64,000 nucleotides of DNA from Pseudomonas luteola NBRC 103146 (GTDB lineage Bacteria; Pseudomonadota; Gammaproteobacteria; Pseudomonadales; Pseudomonadaceae), in the NCBI RefSeq assembly GCF_002091675.1, contig NZ_BDAE01000004.1, positions 62,001-126,000 on the forward strand, written 5' to 3'. The position numbers and the translations under genes were made by a program. This document shows positions 40,860-49,920 of this stretch, one piece after another. Numbering within the stretch: the stretch's first letter is position 1; every line of letters starts with the position of its first letter. Below the pieces are notes generated by a model. That model ran no database searches, was not told the DNA's origin, and saw only the letters and a program-made list of their open reading frames with translations.

Positions 40860-41845
40860 TTGGCATTTACTCCTGAAGCAGCCTCGCTCAAGGCACGCAC
40901 AATGGCGCGCTTGGCCAATTCGATCTTGAAGCTGTTGTGCTCGAACCCCTGGGCTCCCTGCATGAGCAATTCTGCAGCTGCCCGAAAGTTCTCTTCGGTA
41001 GCCGGCTTGCCTGCCAGCAATGCTTCAGCCTCAGGTTTACGCCAGGGTTTATGGGCCACACCTCCCAAGGCAATACGGGCTGTGCCTACGTTGCCGCCGT
41101 TGAGTTCCAGCGCCGCTGCAACCGAGACAAGCGCAAAAGCATAGGACGCTCGGTCACGGATCTTGACGTAGGCGTAGTTCTCGGCAAATCCTCTGGGAGG
41201 CAGCTCGACAGCAGTAATGAGTTCATGCTGCCCCAGATTGATGTCCAGATGCGGTGTATCACCAGGCAAACGGTGAAACTCGCTCATCGGAATCACGCGA
41301 TCACCCTCAGGCCCTGACACATGAACCGAGGCCTCCAACGCAGCCAACGCAACGGCCATGTCGGATGGATGGACGGCGATACACTGATCGCTGTGCCCCA
41401 GAACGGCATGGATGCGGTTCTGGCCCTTGAGTGCCCCGCAGCCTGAGCCCGGCTCGCGCTTATTGCAGGGCGTGCCGATATCGTAGAAGTAATAACAACG
41501 CGTGCGCTGCAGCAGATTGCCCCCGGTGGACGCCATGTTGCGCAGCTGGGCCGAGGCACCCGCCAGAATGGCTTGAGAGAGCAAGGGATACACTCGCTCG
41601 ACATCAGGATGGTAGGCAACCGTCGAGTTCTTGACCAACGCCCCGATATGCAAGCCCCCGGCCTGCGTCGTTTCGATCTCGCGCAAGGGCAACGCATTGA
41701 TATCGACCAGCTGGTCAGGGCGTGCCACGTTTTCCTTCATCAGGTCGAGCAGGTTGGTCCCACCGGCGATGAACCGCCCCGTGTCACTTAACTGCTGGAT
41801 GGCATCGGTGACTTGCTGGGGTTTTGAATAACTGAAGCGATTCAT
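40856..41845 (-). CDS. Aldehyde oxidoreductase, FAD subunit (PaoB-like)
   Basis: Medium subunit, 329 residues from MNRFSYSKPQQV at 41845. FAD site FIAGGTNLLDLMKE and MASTGGNLLQRTRC. It holds the extra cysteine loop CYYFYDIGTPCNKR then PGSGCGALKG that in PaoB binds an additional [4Fe-4S] cluster, placing this with PaoABC-type enzymes rather than classical xanthine dehydrogenases. Confidence 0.9.
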   Translation of the reverse strand: MNRFSYSKPQQVTDAIQQLSDTGRFIAGGTNLLDLMKENVARPDQLVDINALPLREIETTQAGGLHIGALVKNSTVAYHPDVERVYPLLSQAILAGASAQLRNMASTGGNLLQRTRCYYFYDIGTPCNKREPGSGCGALKGQNRIHAVLGHSDQCIAVHPSDMAVALAALEASVHVSGPEGDRVIPMSEFHRLPGDTPHLDINLGQHELITAVELPPRGFAENYAYVKIRDRASYAFALVSVAAALELNGGNVGTARIALGGVAHKPWRKPEAEALLAGKPATEENFRAAAELLMQGAQGFEHNSFKIELAKRAIVRALSEAASGVNAK

Positions 41846-42369
41846 TCCCGTGGCCCTCCCTTGCAGGCAGGCATGGCCTGCTCGATAGCCGCCAGAATGT
41901 TGTTGTAAGCACCGCAACGGCACAGGTTTCCGCTCATTTGCTCACGAATCTCATCACGCGTCTGCGCCTTGCCTTCCTTGATCATGCCAATGGCAGAACA
42001 GATCTGCCCCGGTGTGCAATAACCGCACTGGAAGGCATCTTGCTCAACGAAGGCTGCCTGCATGGGATGTAACTCATCGCCGTTGGCCAGGCCTTCGATA
42101 GTTGTGATTTCAGCGCCGTCCTGCATGACGGCCAGACTCAGGCAGGAGTTGATGCGGGTTCCGTTGACCAACAGGGTACAGGCACCACACTGTCCATGGT
42201 CGCATCCTTTCTTCGTACCGGTCATGTCCAGGTGTTCGCGTAGCAGATCAAGCAATGTCGTCCAGGGCTCGACGGCCAGCTCATGCTGTTTACCGTTGAT
42301 GATCAGGGAAATCGTATGGGTATCAGCACCGGCGTCGGGCCGAAGCTGGCGAGCAGGAGTCGCATTCAT
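41842..42369 (-). CDS. Aldehyde oxidoreductase, 2Fe-2S subunit (PaoA-like)
   Basis: Small subunit, 175 residues. The plant-type cluster is GCDHGQCGACT and the second cluster CGYCTPGQIC with CRCG. The N-terminus (MNATPARQLRPDAGADTH) has no twin-arginine signal, unlike E. coli PaoA, which implies a cytoplasmic enzyme. No PaoD/XdhC-type maturation gene is adjacent. Confidence 0.92.
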   Translation of the reverse strand: MNATPARQLRPDAGADTHTISLIINGKQHELAVEPWTTLLDLLREHLDMTGTKKGCDHGQCGACTLLVNGTRINSCLSLAVMQDGAEITTIEGLANGDELHPMQAAFVEQDAFQCGYCTPGQICSAIGMIKEGKAQTRDEIREQMSGNLCRCGAYNNILAAIEQAMPACKGGPRE

Positions 42370-42639
42370 AAAGGCCTCACGGTCGTAAAGGGGAGTGATC
42401 TGAGGTCACTCTTTTTTTCATGAAAGGCATCGATTGGATGTCTATTTCAGGAATACGACTGAAAGCTTCCGTCAAGGGTTCAGCACAAACCCATGGCAAG
42501 ATGTGATGGAGGACTCAGTGCGATGCTCGACCAGAAACCGTTATTCACTACAGATATAAAAGGCTTCGCCTGAAGGCTCGGTTTTTGCACAGCCTTCATG
42601 GTGTTTGAGCGGTACGTGAAGGCAGTGAGGAAAAGCACT

Positions 42640-42960
42640 ATGGCAATGAGTCCCTTGCAATCCATTGCACAAGCGTTCGAGGCGGATTTCAGTATCAATT
42701 TTCTGATCGAAAATCTGGAAGGCAGCGTCACGCTGGTACTGACCGACCAGAAAGGCTCGAAAATCCGCCGAATCATCACAGCGGAACAACTGGCAGACCC
42801 GGCAAGGGTTCAGCGCGTAATCGACACCATACGGTTTGGGCTGGCCATTGACGCAGGCCAAGGGATCTCGGTGATGAAAGCGCTTTCGGAGCCGGCCAAT
42901 GATCAGGCACTTACGCCATCAATTGGCCGGCAAGGTGCGGCTTCCGATGGCACTGCCTAG
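42640..42960 (+). CDS. DUF3509-like small protein
   Basis: A 106-residue protein starting at the ATG at 42640, nine bases after GAGG; the frame is open from 42598. IAQAFEADFSINFLIENLEG, VTLVLTDQKGSKIRRIITAEQL and VIDTIRFGL resemble the Pseudomonas-restricted DUF3509 family as I remember it. Soluble, function unknown, with a disordered tail. Divergent from the oxidoreductase operon and convergent with the DJ-1 gene. Confidence 0.65.
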   Translation: MAMSPLQSIAQAFEADFSINFLIENLEGSVTLVLTDQKGSKIRRIITAEQLADPARVQRVIDTIRFGLAIDAGQGISVMKALSEPANDQALTPSIGRQGAASDGTA

Positions 42961-42987
42961 GTGCGCCGTTGACCCACGACGGCGCAC
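42961..42987 (+). terminator. Hairpin between convergent genes
   Basis: GTGCGCCGT and ACGGCGCAC form a perfect 9-bp stem immediately after the 42960 stop. No T-run follows. Confidence 0.45.
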
Positions 42988-42998
42988 GGAACGTGCTA

Positions 42999-43553
42999 TC
43001 AAAAGGGTGTCAGCAACGCCTCTGCAACGGTGTCGCGTTGTTCCTTACCCACAAGCTGATTGACCAGTTCAAGAGCAAACAGCTGGGCTGTACCGGGGCC
43101 TTGGCTAGTGACACAACGGCCATCCACTACGACGGGCTCGTTGACATATTGCCCTTGCTCGAGTTGCTCGATAAAGCTTGGGTAGCAGGTTATACGCTTA
43201 CCCTCGACCAACCCCCAGGGTTCGAGAATGACAGCAGGCGCAGCGCAAATCGCTCCGTAGAGTCTGCCCTGTTCTACATGCCGTCGCATGAAATGGCGCA
43301 GCGCCGTGCAGTCGGCCAACCGTTGAGCGCCTGGCATGCCACCAGGCAAGACAATAAGATCAAAGCTCATGGCCTGCACTTCCAGTAAGGTCACATCGCT
43401 CATCAAGCGGGTACCTTTGGCCAGCGTAATCTGGCGACGCGCCTCGATACTGGTTACCAGTACCTCGATGCCAGCACGACGCAGTACATCGATCAGCGTA
43501 ACGGTTTCGATATCCTCATTACCGTCCGCAACGGCAAGCAAAGCGCGAATCAT
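42999..43553 (-). CDS. DJ-1/PfpI family protein (YajL-like)
   Basis: 184 residues of the DJ-1 fold. The reactive cysteine is in the nucleophile elbow GAICAAPAVI, and the conserved glutamate in DGNEDIETVT near residue 14. Members protect against oxidative or glyoxal damage to proteins; the precise reaction is debated. Monocistronic here. Confidence 0.92.
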   Translation of the reverse strand: MIRALLAVADGNEDIETVTLIDVLRRAGIEVLVTSIEARRQITLAKGTRLMSDVTLLEVQAMSFDLIVLPGGMPGAQRLADCTALRHFMRRHVEQGRLYGAICAAPAVILEPWGLVEGKRITCYPSFIEQLEQGQYVNEPVVVDGRCVTSQGPGTAQLFALELVNQLVGKEQRDTVAEALLTPF

Positions 43554-43854
43554 GGAACCTCCTGCTGTCAGACACGCATACCTTAGTGCAAAGCATAGGT
43601 TCTAAAAACAACAAACGGTTCAGTTTGTTACCTTCGTTGAGGAGATCGGCAGGAATGGAATCAATCGCTGCCATTCATAATGCAGCTAAACTCGCCATTC
43701 CAGAGCGTCCGGCAAAAGTCGAGCCTTGTTTGTACTACTCGCAAGATAAGTCGGCCCACTGCAACGACATACTCCTTCCTGCTCGCCTGTCATAAGCAAA
43801 GTTTGTGAATATCATTGTGCCTTAATATTATGGGCTGGTATTACTTTGCTTTAA

Positions 43855-43887
43855 GAGAAAAGGCGTCGTAGGCTCTGCCGTGACGCC
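43855..43887 (-). terminator. Terminator of the SOS coiled-coil gene
   Basis: On the minus strand GGCGTC/GACGCC with an inner GGC/GCC pair forms a hairpin followed by TTTTCTCTT, about 55 bases past the stop. Confidence 0.7.
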
Positions 43888-43917
43888 CCAGTTCAACAGG
43901 TAAGTTGGTTATTTATG

Positions 43918-43942
43918 GTGACCCTGTAGGTTACAAGGTCAC
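43918..43942 (-). repeat. 11-bp hairpin abutting the stop codon
   Basis: GTGACCCTGTA and TACAAGGTCAC pair with one mismatch or G-U around a three-base loop, touching the stop codon of the coiled-coil gene. Without a T-run it may protect the mRNA 3' end. Confidence 0.6.
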
Positions 43943-44176
43943 TTAAACGCCGGCTTGATGCAGCGTTCTGGATGTTTTACGACCACGCAAGCTGGGCGAC
44001 CATAGCCCCAGACGCGCCTGAAGTTGCTCGATACGTGCCAGCGCCTCAGCGTATGACTCGTTCAGTCCTTCGATAGTGTGCTTCTGCTGCTCAAGCTCTT
44101 TACGCAGCAGTTCATTTTCCTGGCGCAGGTTCAGTTCAAGCAGGATTTCATCAGAGTGGAAAAGATCATTCTGCAT
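43943..44176 (-). CDS. SOS-box-controlled coiled-coil protein, 77 aa, unknown
   Basis: I do not recognise this protein. Start at 44176 with AAGGG eight bases upstream gives 77 residues; the longer frame to 44398 runs through the promoter. Residues about 10-55 form a continuous heptad coiled coil (ILLELNLRQENELLRKELEQ; then EALARIEQLQARLGL), followed by a basic tail with SLRGRKTSRT. No enzymatic motif or membrane segment. A consensus LexA box sits 15 bases before the start, so it should be DNA-damage induced. The basic tail could bind nucleic acid, but that is a guess. Confidence 0.8.
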   Translation of the reverse strand: MQNDLFHSDEILLELNLRQENELLRKELEQQKHTIEGLNESYAEALARIEQLQARLGLWSPSLRGRKTSRTLHQAGV

Positions 44177-44191
44177 TACGAACACCCTTGA

Positions 44192-44211
44192 TACTGTACA
44201 CACATACAGTA
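44192..44211 (-). promoter_or_regulatory. LexA (SOS) box
   Basis: A perfect inverted repeat TACTGTA-N6-TACAGTA, equal to the LexA core CTGT-N8-ACAG with alternating TG/CA centre. It overlaps the likely -10 of the coiled-coil gene and touches its ribosome binding site region. Confidence 0.88.
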
Positions 44212-44233
44212 ACTCAAAACTCCTCCTTGACAA
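44206..44233 (-). promoter_or_regulatory. Promoter overlapped by the LexA box
   Basis: On the minus strand TTGTCA (44233-44228) and TACTGT (44211-44206) are 16 bases apart. The -10 is the left arm of the LexA box, so repressor binding would block polymerase. Confidence 0.55.
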
Positions 44234-44515
44234 ATCAAAACCCGACCAAATGCACCTGTTTTTGAAGGGCAAAACCTCAGCAATGGCGCGGCCTCCAGCC
44301 CTCCTGACAACCCCAGTTGAATAAACGAGCAAACAAACCGAAAAAGAGGCATTTGAAATCAAACAGATAGCTATATTTTCTCGGAATTTCATTAACACTT
44401 ATCAGCCGCTTCGCTGAAATTAACCGTTTTCTCTTCTTTTCCAATCTTATTGGCTATACCCCGTCCTTAACGATATCTGTAGGATGCTGTTGATCCATTT
44501 CCTGATGCCTTTCTC
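44234..44515. other. Remaining divergent gap
   Basis: The rest of the 339-base divergent gap between the coiled-coil gene and the MFS exporter. AT-rich, no repeat or RNA gene seen. Confidence 0.4.
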
Positions 44516-45925
44516 ATGTCTTATTCCAAACGCCAGTCGACTTCTGTAGCCCTGCTGGTAGCTGCCACCTTTTTCATGGAAAACCTGGACGCTACCGTGA
44601 TCGCAACGGCACTTCCACAAATGGGAGAGTCCTTTCGGCGTTCGGCTGTCGATCTTAACGTTGGGATCAGTGCCTACATTCTGGCGCTTGCTGTGTTCAT
44701 TCCTATCAGCGGATGGATTGCGGACCGCTTTGGTGCCCGCCGTGTCTTTGCGAGCGCTATAGGCTTCTTCACACTGGCCTCGCTGCTATGCGGCATTGCT
44801 CAGACACTTGAGCAATTCATTGCCGCCCGGGTGTTGCAAGGCATTGGCGGTGCCATGATGGTGCCCGTAGGCCGTCTGGTAGTGTTGCGCATCACTGAAA
44901 AGAAGGATCTGGTCAGAGCCATTGCCTTTATTACCTGGCCTGGCTTGATCGCACCTGTACTAGGCCCTCCGCTAGGTGGACTGATTACCACCTATACGTC
45001 TTGGCGCTGGATTTTCTACCTTAACCTGCCCCTGGGGCTGATCGCCCTTATTCTGGCCCTACGAATGATTCCGACCGGCACCGAAACGCGCCGGGCACCA
45101 CTTGATTGGTTTGGCTTTCTATTAGTAAGCGGTGCCTGCCTTACGCTTATGTTCGGCATGGAGCAAATCGGTCAAGGTCACGATACGCTGGGCAGTAATC
45201 TGGTATGGATACTGGCAGGCCTCATGCTGGGTGGATTGGCCGTCTGGCATATGCGCCAGCAGGAACATCCACTGATCGACCTTTCGAACCTCGGCATTCA
45301 GACCTACCGCGTGTCGCTGTATGGCGGCACTCTGTTTCGTATCAGCATCAACACCGCACCCTTTCTGCTGCCATTGATGTTCCAGCTGTGCTTTGGCTTC
45401 AATGCGTTTCATGCTGGTCTGATTCTACTAGCGCTGTTTGCCGGAAACCTGTTCATGAAGGTGTTTACCACACCGGTCATGCGTCTGTTCGGTCTGCGGC
45501 GAACCCTGATCGTCAACGGTCTGGTTTGCGCCGTGACGCTTCTGCTCTGCGCTCTGCTGTCCGAGCGCTGGCCCCTGCCCGCTATTCTGACCCTGCTATT
45601 CGTAAGCGGCATGGCACGCTCACTGCAATTTACCGCCAACAATACACTTGCCTTTGCCGACGTCCCCAAGCCCAGGATGAGCGACGCCTCCACCCTGTTC
45701 AGTACGGTATTTCAACTCTCGACCGGTATTGGCGTGGCTATTGGCGCATTGGCGCTCAGGGCCTCCATGGAGTGGAACGATCATGCCACAGCGCAGCTTA
45801 CCGATTTCCACACGGCCTTCATCGTCATTGGCGTAATAGGCTTGTTAAGCGTGATAGACAGCCTTGGACTGGCCCGCAATGCAGGGAATGCCGTTACGGG
45901 ACATCAACCACGCCACGTCCGCTGA
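44516..45925 (+). CDS. DHA2-family MFS drug exporter
   Basis: Major facilitator of the 14-helix DHA2 (EmrB/QacA) family, 469 residues. Family motifs are NLDATVIATALPQM (motif D1), GWIADRFGARRVF (motif A) and GPPLGGLITTYTSWRWIFYLN (motif C region). No membrane-fusion partner or local regulator lies beside it, so it may act alone. Substrate unknown. Confidence 0.93.
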   Translation: MSYSKRQSTSVALLVAATFFMENLDATVIATALPQMGESFRRSAVDLNVGISAYILALAVFIPISGWIADRFGARRVFASAIGFFTLASLLCGIAQTLEQFIAARVLQGIGGAMMVPVGRLVVLRITEKKDLVRAIAFITWPGLIAPVLGPPLGGLITTYTSWRWIFYLNLPLGLIALILALRMIPTGTETRRAPLDWFGFLLVSGACLTLMFGMEQIGQGHDTLGSNLVWILAGLMLGGLAVWHMRQQEHPLIDLSNLGIQTYRVSLYGGTLFRISINTAPFLLPLMFQLCFGFNAFHAGLILLALFAGNLFMKVFTTPVMRLFGLRRTLIVNGLVCAVTLLLCALLSERWPLPAILTLLFVSGMARSLQFTANNTLAFADVPKPRMSDASTLFSTVFQLSTGIGVAIGALALRASMEWNDHATAQLTDFHTAFIVIGVIGLLSVIDSLGLARNAGNAVTGHQPRHVR

Positions 45926-45932
45926 ACAGGCG

Positions 45933-46613
45933 TTAGACGTCGGCCCATTGCCGGAGCAGGTTGTGATAGGTTCCGGTCAGTGCAAGCAGGGCCTCGTGAT
46001 CAGGCACATCGCGGGTAAGACGCTGTATGGCCTGATCCAGGTCATACAACAAGCGGCGATGACCATCATCACGCACTAGGCTTTGAGTCCAGAAAAAACT
46101 GGCGATACGTGCGCCGCATGTCACCGGCGCAACCCGATGAAGACTCGTAGCAGGATAGATGACCATGTCACCTGCAGGAAGCTTGACCTGCTGCTCGCCA
46201 TAGGTGTCCTGAATAATCAGCTCACCGCCATCGTAGGTATCGGGCGAAGAGAAGAAAAGTGTCGCAGAGACATCCGTACGGACCCGCTCAGGATGCCCTT
46301 TCAATGCGCGGATGGCGTTATCGATATGAAATCCGAAAGACCCGCCTTCTCTATAACAGTTGAACAACGGAGGAAACACCTTTCGTGGCAAGACTGCCGA
46401 CACGAAAACAGGGTGGTGGCTCAGACGCTGAACGATCTGATTGCCCAGCTCGATAGAGACCGGGTCATCCTCGGGTAATTGAATATTGTGCTTGGCTCTG
46501 GCGGACTGATGACCTGCCGTTACCTTTCCGTCTCCCCATTTCGCCTGCCGCAACACATGTTCGATGTCACATGCCTCTTCGGGCGAAAATACGCCGGGGA
46601 TATGTACGAGCAT
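45933..46613 (-). CDS. piuC: Fe(II)/2-oxoglutarate dioxygenase PiuC
   Basis: PKHD-type hydroxylase, 226 residues. The iron facial triad is H96, D98 (FHIDNAIR) and H159 (SLHRVAP), with R169 for 2-oxoglutarate. It is in the same minus-strand run after piuA and the Sel1 gene, as PA4514-PA4516 in P. aeruginosa, and is expected to be iron-repressed through the Fur box before piuA. Substrate not established. Confidence 0.93.
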   Translation of the reverse strand: MLVHIPGVFSPEEACDIEHVLRQAKWGDGKVTAGHQSARAKHNIQLPEDDPVSIELGNQIVQRLSHHPVFVSAVLPRKVFPPLFNCYREGGSFGFHIDNAIRALKGHPERVRTDVSATLFFSSPDTYDGGELIIQDTYGEQQVKLPAGDMVIYPATSLHRVAPVTCGARIASFFWTQSLVRDDGHRRLLYDLDQAIQRLTRDVPDHEALLALTGTYHNLLRQWADV

Positions 46614-46624
46614 AAAATCTTCCT

Positions 46625-47434
46625 TTAGATGTCAGGGCACAGCGAGGGTGACGATGAAAAGCCTTTCTTGCCGGAAGACATCGCTGGCAAAGGTTCCTGC
46701 ATTCGGGCGTAGCGGCTATTGATTTCAGCTGCCAGCGCACGCAATGGCTCACTGTCGGAGACCGCCAGTGCCTCGGCTATTTTTTGTAGAAAGCCGGGTG
46801 TGGCCGTTCGCATGGCCTGCCTTAGCCACGATACCGCTTCATCCACCCGCCCCTGTCGGGTCAGTAGGGCTGCATGACTGCACTGTCCTCGAAAGTCGCC
46901 AGCCTGTGCGGCAGACAGATACCAGCGTGCAGCCTCTTCCATGTCCACGGGTACGCCCCAGCCTTCTTCATAAAAGCGTCCCACCAGGTTCATTGATTTG
47001 GCGTGGCCTTGTCTGGCTGCCTGGCGGTACAGCTCCAATGCGGCGGCGCGATCCCTGGGTACACCACGCCCCTGCGCCAGCAGGTTGGCATAATTGTAGA
47101 ATCCCCAGTCGAGCCCAAGCTGCGCGGCTTGGGCATACGCCCGTGCGGCAGCTGCCAGATCTACAGCCGTCCCCCAGCCATGTTCCAGACAACGCCCCAC
47201 CATGTTCATGGCATCCGCATGACCATGGTGGGCTGCAATACGGAACCACCGCAACGCCAACGCCTGGTCGCGCTGAATGCCGTTACCATCAAGCAGGATC
47301 TGCCCGAGACGCGCCTGCGCCTCGGGCAAACCACGTTCGGCCCCCTGCAGGAGGAACCGAGCAAGTCGCCGCGGATCCTCCAGCCCGTAACGCAGCAGGG
47401 AGTCAGTGCCCAATGAGGGGTGCCGCCCTGTCAA
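46625..47434 (-). CDS. Sel1-repeat protein (PA4516-like)
   Basis: 269 residues with about five Sel1 TPR-like repeats of 36 residues ([76 protein letters not shown]), without a signal peptide. It overlaps the piuA stop by four bases and precedes piuC by 11. Presumably a protein-interaction adaptor of iron uptake; function unknown. Confidence 0.9.
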   Translation of the reverse strand: MTGRHPSLGTDSLLRYGLEDPRRLARFLLQGAERGLPEAQARLGQILLDGNGIQRDQALALRWFRIAAHHGHADAMNMVGRCLEHGWGTAVDLAAAARAYAQAAQLGLDWGFYNYANLLAQGRGVPRDRAAALELYRQAARQGHAKSMNLVGRFYEEGWGVPVDMEEAARWYLSAAQAGDFRGQCSHAALLTRQGRVDEAVSWLRQAMRTATPGFLQKIAEALAVSDSEPLRALAAEINSRYARMQEPLPAMSSGKKGFSSSPSLCPDI

Positions 47435-49728
47435 AAGCTGTACTCGGCTGTTAACTGAGCACCGCGTCCTTCCCCTGGAACACCGAAGCCACGGCCGTTG
47501 TACTGACGCCAGTAGTGCTTGTCGAACAGGTTGACGATGTTGAGGCGCAGGGCCAGATCAGAGGTCGCCTGCCAGTCCACCGCCGCGTTATGCACCACAT
47601 AATCCGGCACCTTTACACGCTGTTCGCTGGTAATCGCCTGCGCACGGCCCAAGGCAATGTAGCGCTCCCCTACATAGTTGACGCCATAGCTGATCGTCAC
47701 GTCATGCGGCAGAGCATAGCTGGTCCAGAGGCTGGCTGAATGGCGCGGCGTGTTGGGCAGCGAAATTCCCTCCTCACTGGCGTTGGGGTTGGCAAAGTCG
47801 GTGCTACTGTTAACCGAGCTGTAGCTGCGGATCTTGCTCTTCATATACGCGTATCCACCGAACACCGACCACTTGTCTGTGATGTTGCCGGAAGCACCCA
47901 GCTCAAGACCATCAACGCGATATTTTGAGCTGAAGACATTACCCAGCTCGTCGTCACTGTCATATTGCGTGCTTTCCAGATCCGTACGGAACAGGGCGGC
48001 CGTCAGTGACAATCGCTCGTGCATCAGATCCCACTTGGTCCCTACCTCATACGTCTTGCCCTTGGTAGGTGAAAGCCCCTCCTCTCCCAAGCTTCCAGTT
48101 GCGGCAATCTGAATAGAACCGGGCTGCTTGGCATTGCCATAGCTGACGTAGAACGTCCCGTTATCCACGGGCTTGTAGCTCAGAGCGCCACGGTAGCTGA
48201 AGAGCTTTTCCTTCTGGCTGACATTTGCTGCGTCCGTCCAGTTGCTCAGCGTACCGGTAGTCGTGTTCAGGGTGCGAGTGCGGTCACGCGTGGTACGTGC
48301 CTTCCAGTGATCCTGACGGGCCGAAACATCCAACTGCCATTGCGGTGAGAACTTCAGGGTATCAATCAGGTAATAGGCTTTGGTTTCCGACTCGGCGTTG
48401 ATCTCGCCGGTGTAGGCGACCTCACGAGAACCAACGAACTTGGACGGCGGGTTGGCCGGATCAACGGCAAAGGTGTTGCCCTGGGCACCATAGCGCAGGC
48501 TGCCCGTCTTGTACCGAAGGTCTTCCCGCGTGTATTCCAGGCCTGTGACGAGAGTATGCTCGATACCCGCCGTATCGAAGCGCCAAGTCACGTTCGCCTG
48601 GTCACTCAGTGTCTGGTTGTCGGTATGCCGCGCCGGACCGCGCAAACGACGCAGGGAGCCATTTCCGCCAGCTTGAAGCGATAGGTCGCCTCCTGGAGTC
48701 GTTACCACGTAACTACGCTGGAGCTGGTTGAACGAGAGCTGGTTACTGAAGGAGACGTTGCTGTTGATGTCATGCTCGAATCGCCAGGTCGCGCGATCGA
48801 TGCGGTTGTCTTCCTTATCCAGGTTGCGGTAGCCAAAATATCCATCCCACTTGACGCCCGGAACCCGGCTTGGGTGACCGCCACTCTGCCGGGGGTTCTT
48901 TCCGTCGTGCAGCGTTGGAATTCCGTAATCGTAATTACCGGTGTCTTCCAGATGTTCATACGTGAAGATATTGCGCGTGTCGGTATTGAGACCAAAAGCA
49001 AGCGAAGGTGCAATCCCCCACCGATCCCGCTCGATCCAGTCACGCCCGTTGATACCTGACTCATGCCCAACCAGATTCAACCGGAACGCAGTGCCGCTCT
49101 CCTCGTCGAGTACATGGTTGTTATCTAGGGTAAGCCGCTTGTAATCCGCTGTTCCAACACCCGCCGTTACGCGGTTGAACTCATGAAGGCTGGGGGTCTT
49201 GGTGACCATGTTGATCGCGCCCCCAATGACGCCCGCGCCCCAGGCCGAGGAGCTGGAGCCCTTGACGACTTCAACCTGCTCGGTATTGAACATTTCGGAG
49301 CGGGTGTAAAAGGCAGAGTCACGCACGCCATCCAGATAGACGTTCGACCCACCGTAGTTGCCGCTATTGAAGCCGCGGATATTGATGCTGTCCCCTACGC
49401 CACCTGCGCCTTCACCGGAGCTGAACGTAATACCAGGCACATTGGAGAGCACCTGCTCAAGCGTTTGGGCGTTCTGCTGCTCGATAACCGCCTGCGGCAC
49501 GACCGTGATGCTTTGTGGGACGTCACGCAAGGGTTGCGTGTACTTGTCGGAGGACAGCGTTTGCGTCTGGTACTCCCCTTCGGCATCAGCTGTGACGGTC
49601 AGACTGTCCAGCTCCTGCGGTGCCTGCTCTGCGGTTTGTCCATGAGTCAGCCCCGATAAGGACGCCAGGGCCAAGCCAATGGACGTCTTGTAGGGAAGGC
49701 CGATTACCGAAGTATCTCTTTCTCGCAT
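47431..49728 (-). CDS. piuA: TonB-dependent siderophore receptor PiuA
   Basis: Outer-membrane catecholate-type receptor, 765 residues from MRERDTSVIGL at 49728 with AAGGG upstream; the frame above it spans the Fur box. Signal region ending THGQ, a TonB box near DSLTVTA, plug domain (VPQSITVVPQAVIEQQ; VNIRGF-like INIRGFNSGNYGG), a 22-strand barrel and terminal [12 protein letters not shown]. PiuA is a known entry route for catechol-siderophore antibiotics such as cefiderocol in P. aeruginosa. Assignment rests on the sel1-piuC neighbours. Confidence 0.93.
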   Translation of the reverse strand: MRERDTSVIGLPYKTSIGLALASLSGLTHGQTAEQAPQELDSLTVTADAEGEYQTQTLSSDKYTQPLRDVPQSITVVPQAVIEQQNAQTLEQVLSNVPGITFSSGEGAGGVGDSINIRGFNSGNYGGSNVYLDGVRDSAFYTRSEMFNTEQVEVVKGSSSSAWGAGVIGGAINMVTKTPSLHEFNRVTAGVGTADYKRLTLDNNHVLDEESGTAFRLNLVGHESGINGRDWIERDRWGIAPSLAFGLNTDTRNIFTYEHLEDTGNYDYGIPTLHDGKNPRQSGGHPSRVPGVKWDGYFGYRNLDKEDNRIDRATWRFEHDINSNVSFSNQLSFNQLQRSYVVTTPGGDLSLQAGGNGSLRRLRGPARHTDNQTLSDQANVTWRFDTAGIEHTLVTGLEYTREDLRYKTGSLRYGAQGNTFAVDPANPPSKFVGSREVAYTGEINAESETKAYYLIDTLKFSPQWQLDVSARQDHWKARTTRDRTRTLNTTTGTLSNWTDAANVSQKEKLFSYRGALSYKPVDNGTFYVSYGNAKQPGSIQIAATGSLGEEGLSPTKGKTYEVGTKWDLMHERLSLTAALFRTDLESTQYDSDDELGNVFSSKYRVDGLELGASGNITDKWSVFGGYAYMKSKIRSYSSVNSSTDFANPNASEEGISLPNTPRHSASLWTSYALPHDVTISYGVNYVGERYIALGRAQAITSEQRVKVPDYVVHNAAVDWQATSDLALRLNIVNLFDKHYWRQYNGRGFGVPGEGRGAQLTAEYSF

Positions 49729-49740
49729 GACGAGCCCTTT

Positions 49741-49778
49741 TTTCACGTTATTTTCACAAATGTCAAAATTTCGTGAAA
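49741..49778. repeat. TTTCACG/CGTGAAA inverted repeat beside the Fur box
   Basis: TTTCACG (49741-49747) and CGTGAAA (49772-49778) are perfect inverse copies 24 bases apart, between the Fur box and the piuA start. A second operator is possible; no regulator is recognised for it. Confidence 0.35.
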
Positions 49779-49793
49779 TGATAATGATTATCA
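49779..49793 (-). promoter_or_regulatory. Fur box of piuA
   Basis: TGATAAT-G-ATTATCA is a perfect 7-1-7 Fur site, 51-65 bases before the piuA start, predicting iron repression of piuA-sel1-piuC. Confidence 0.88.
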
Positions 49794-49920
49794 AGCGTTC
49801 ACGCCAGTGCGGCTTCGTCTGCTTATCGCTTTCAGAAAGATCATGAACGGAAACATCGGCTTGGGGACCTGCTATCATGCGCGCCCTTCGCTGACTTCAA
49901 CTTATTCGGAGCCTTTTCCC

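Larger units (their letters stand above)
43554..43942. other. Intergenic gap DJ-1 to coiled-coil gene
   Basis: A 389-base gap. Its right end holds two hairpins downstream of the coiled-coil gene. The frame at 43586-43795 starts with GTG, lacks a ribosome binding site and is not called. The remainder must carry the DJ-1 promoter but no clear hexamer pair was found. Confidence 0.5.

Noticed and set aside
43586-43795. 69-residue frame in the DJ-1/coiled-coil gap
   Set aside because: GTG start, no ribosome binding site, composition of random frame.
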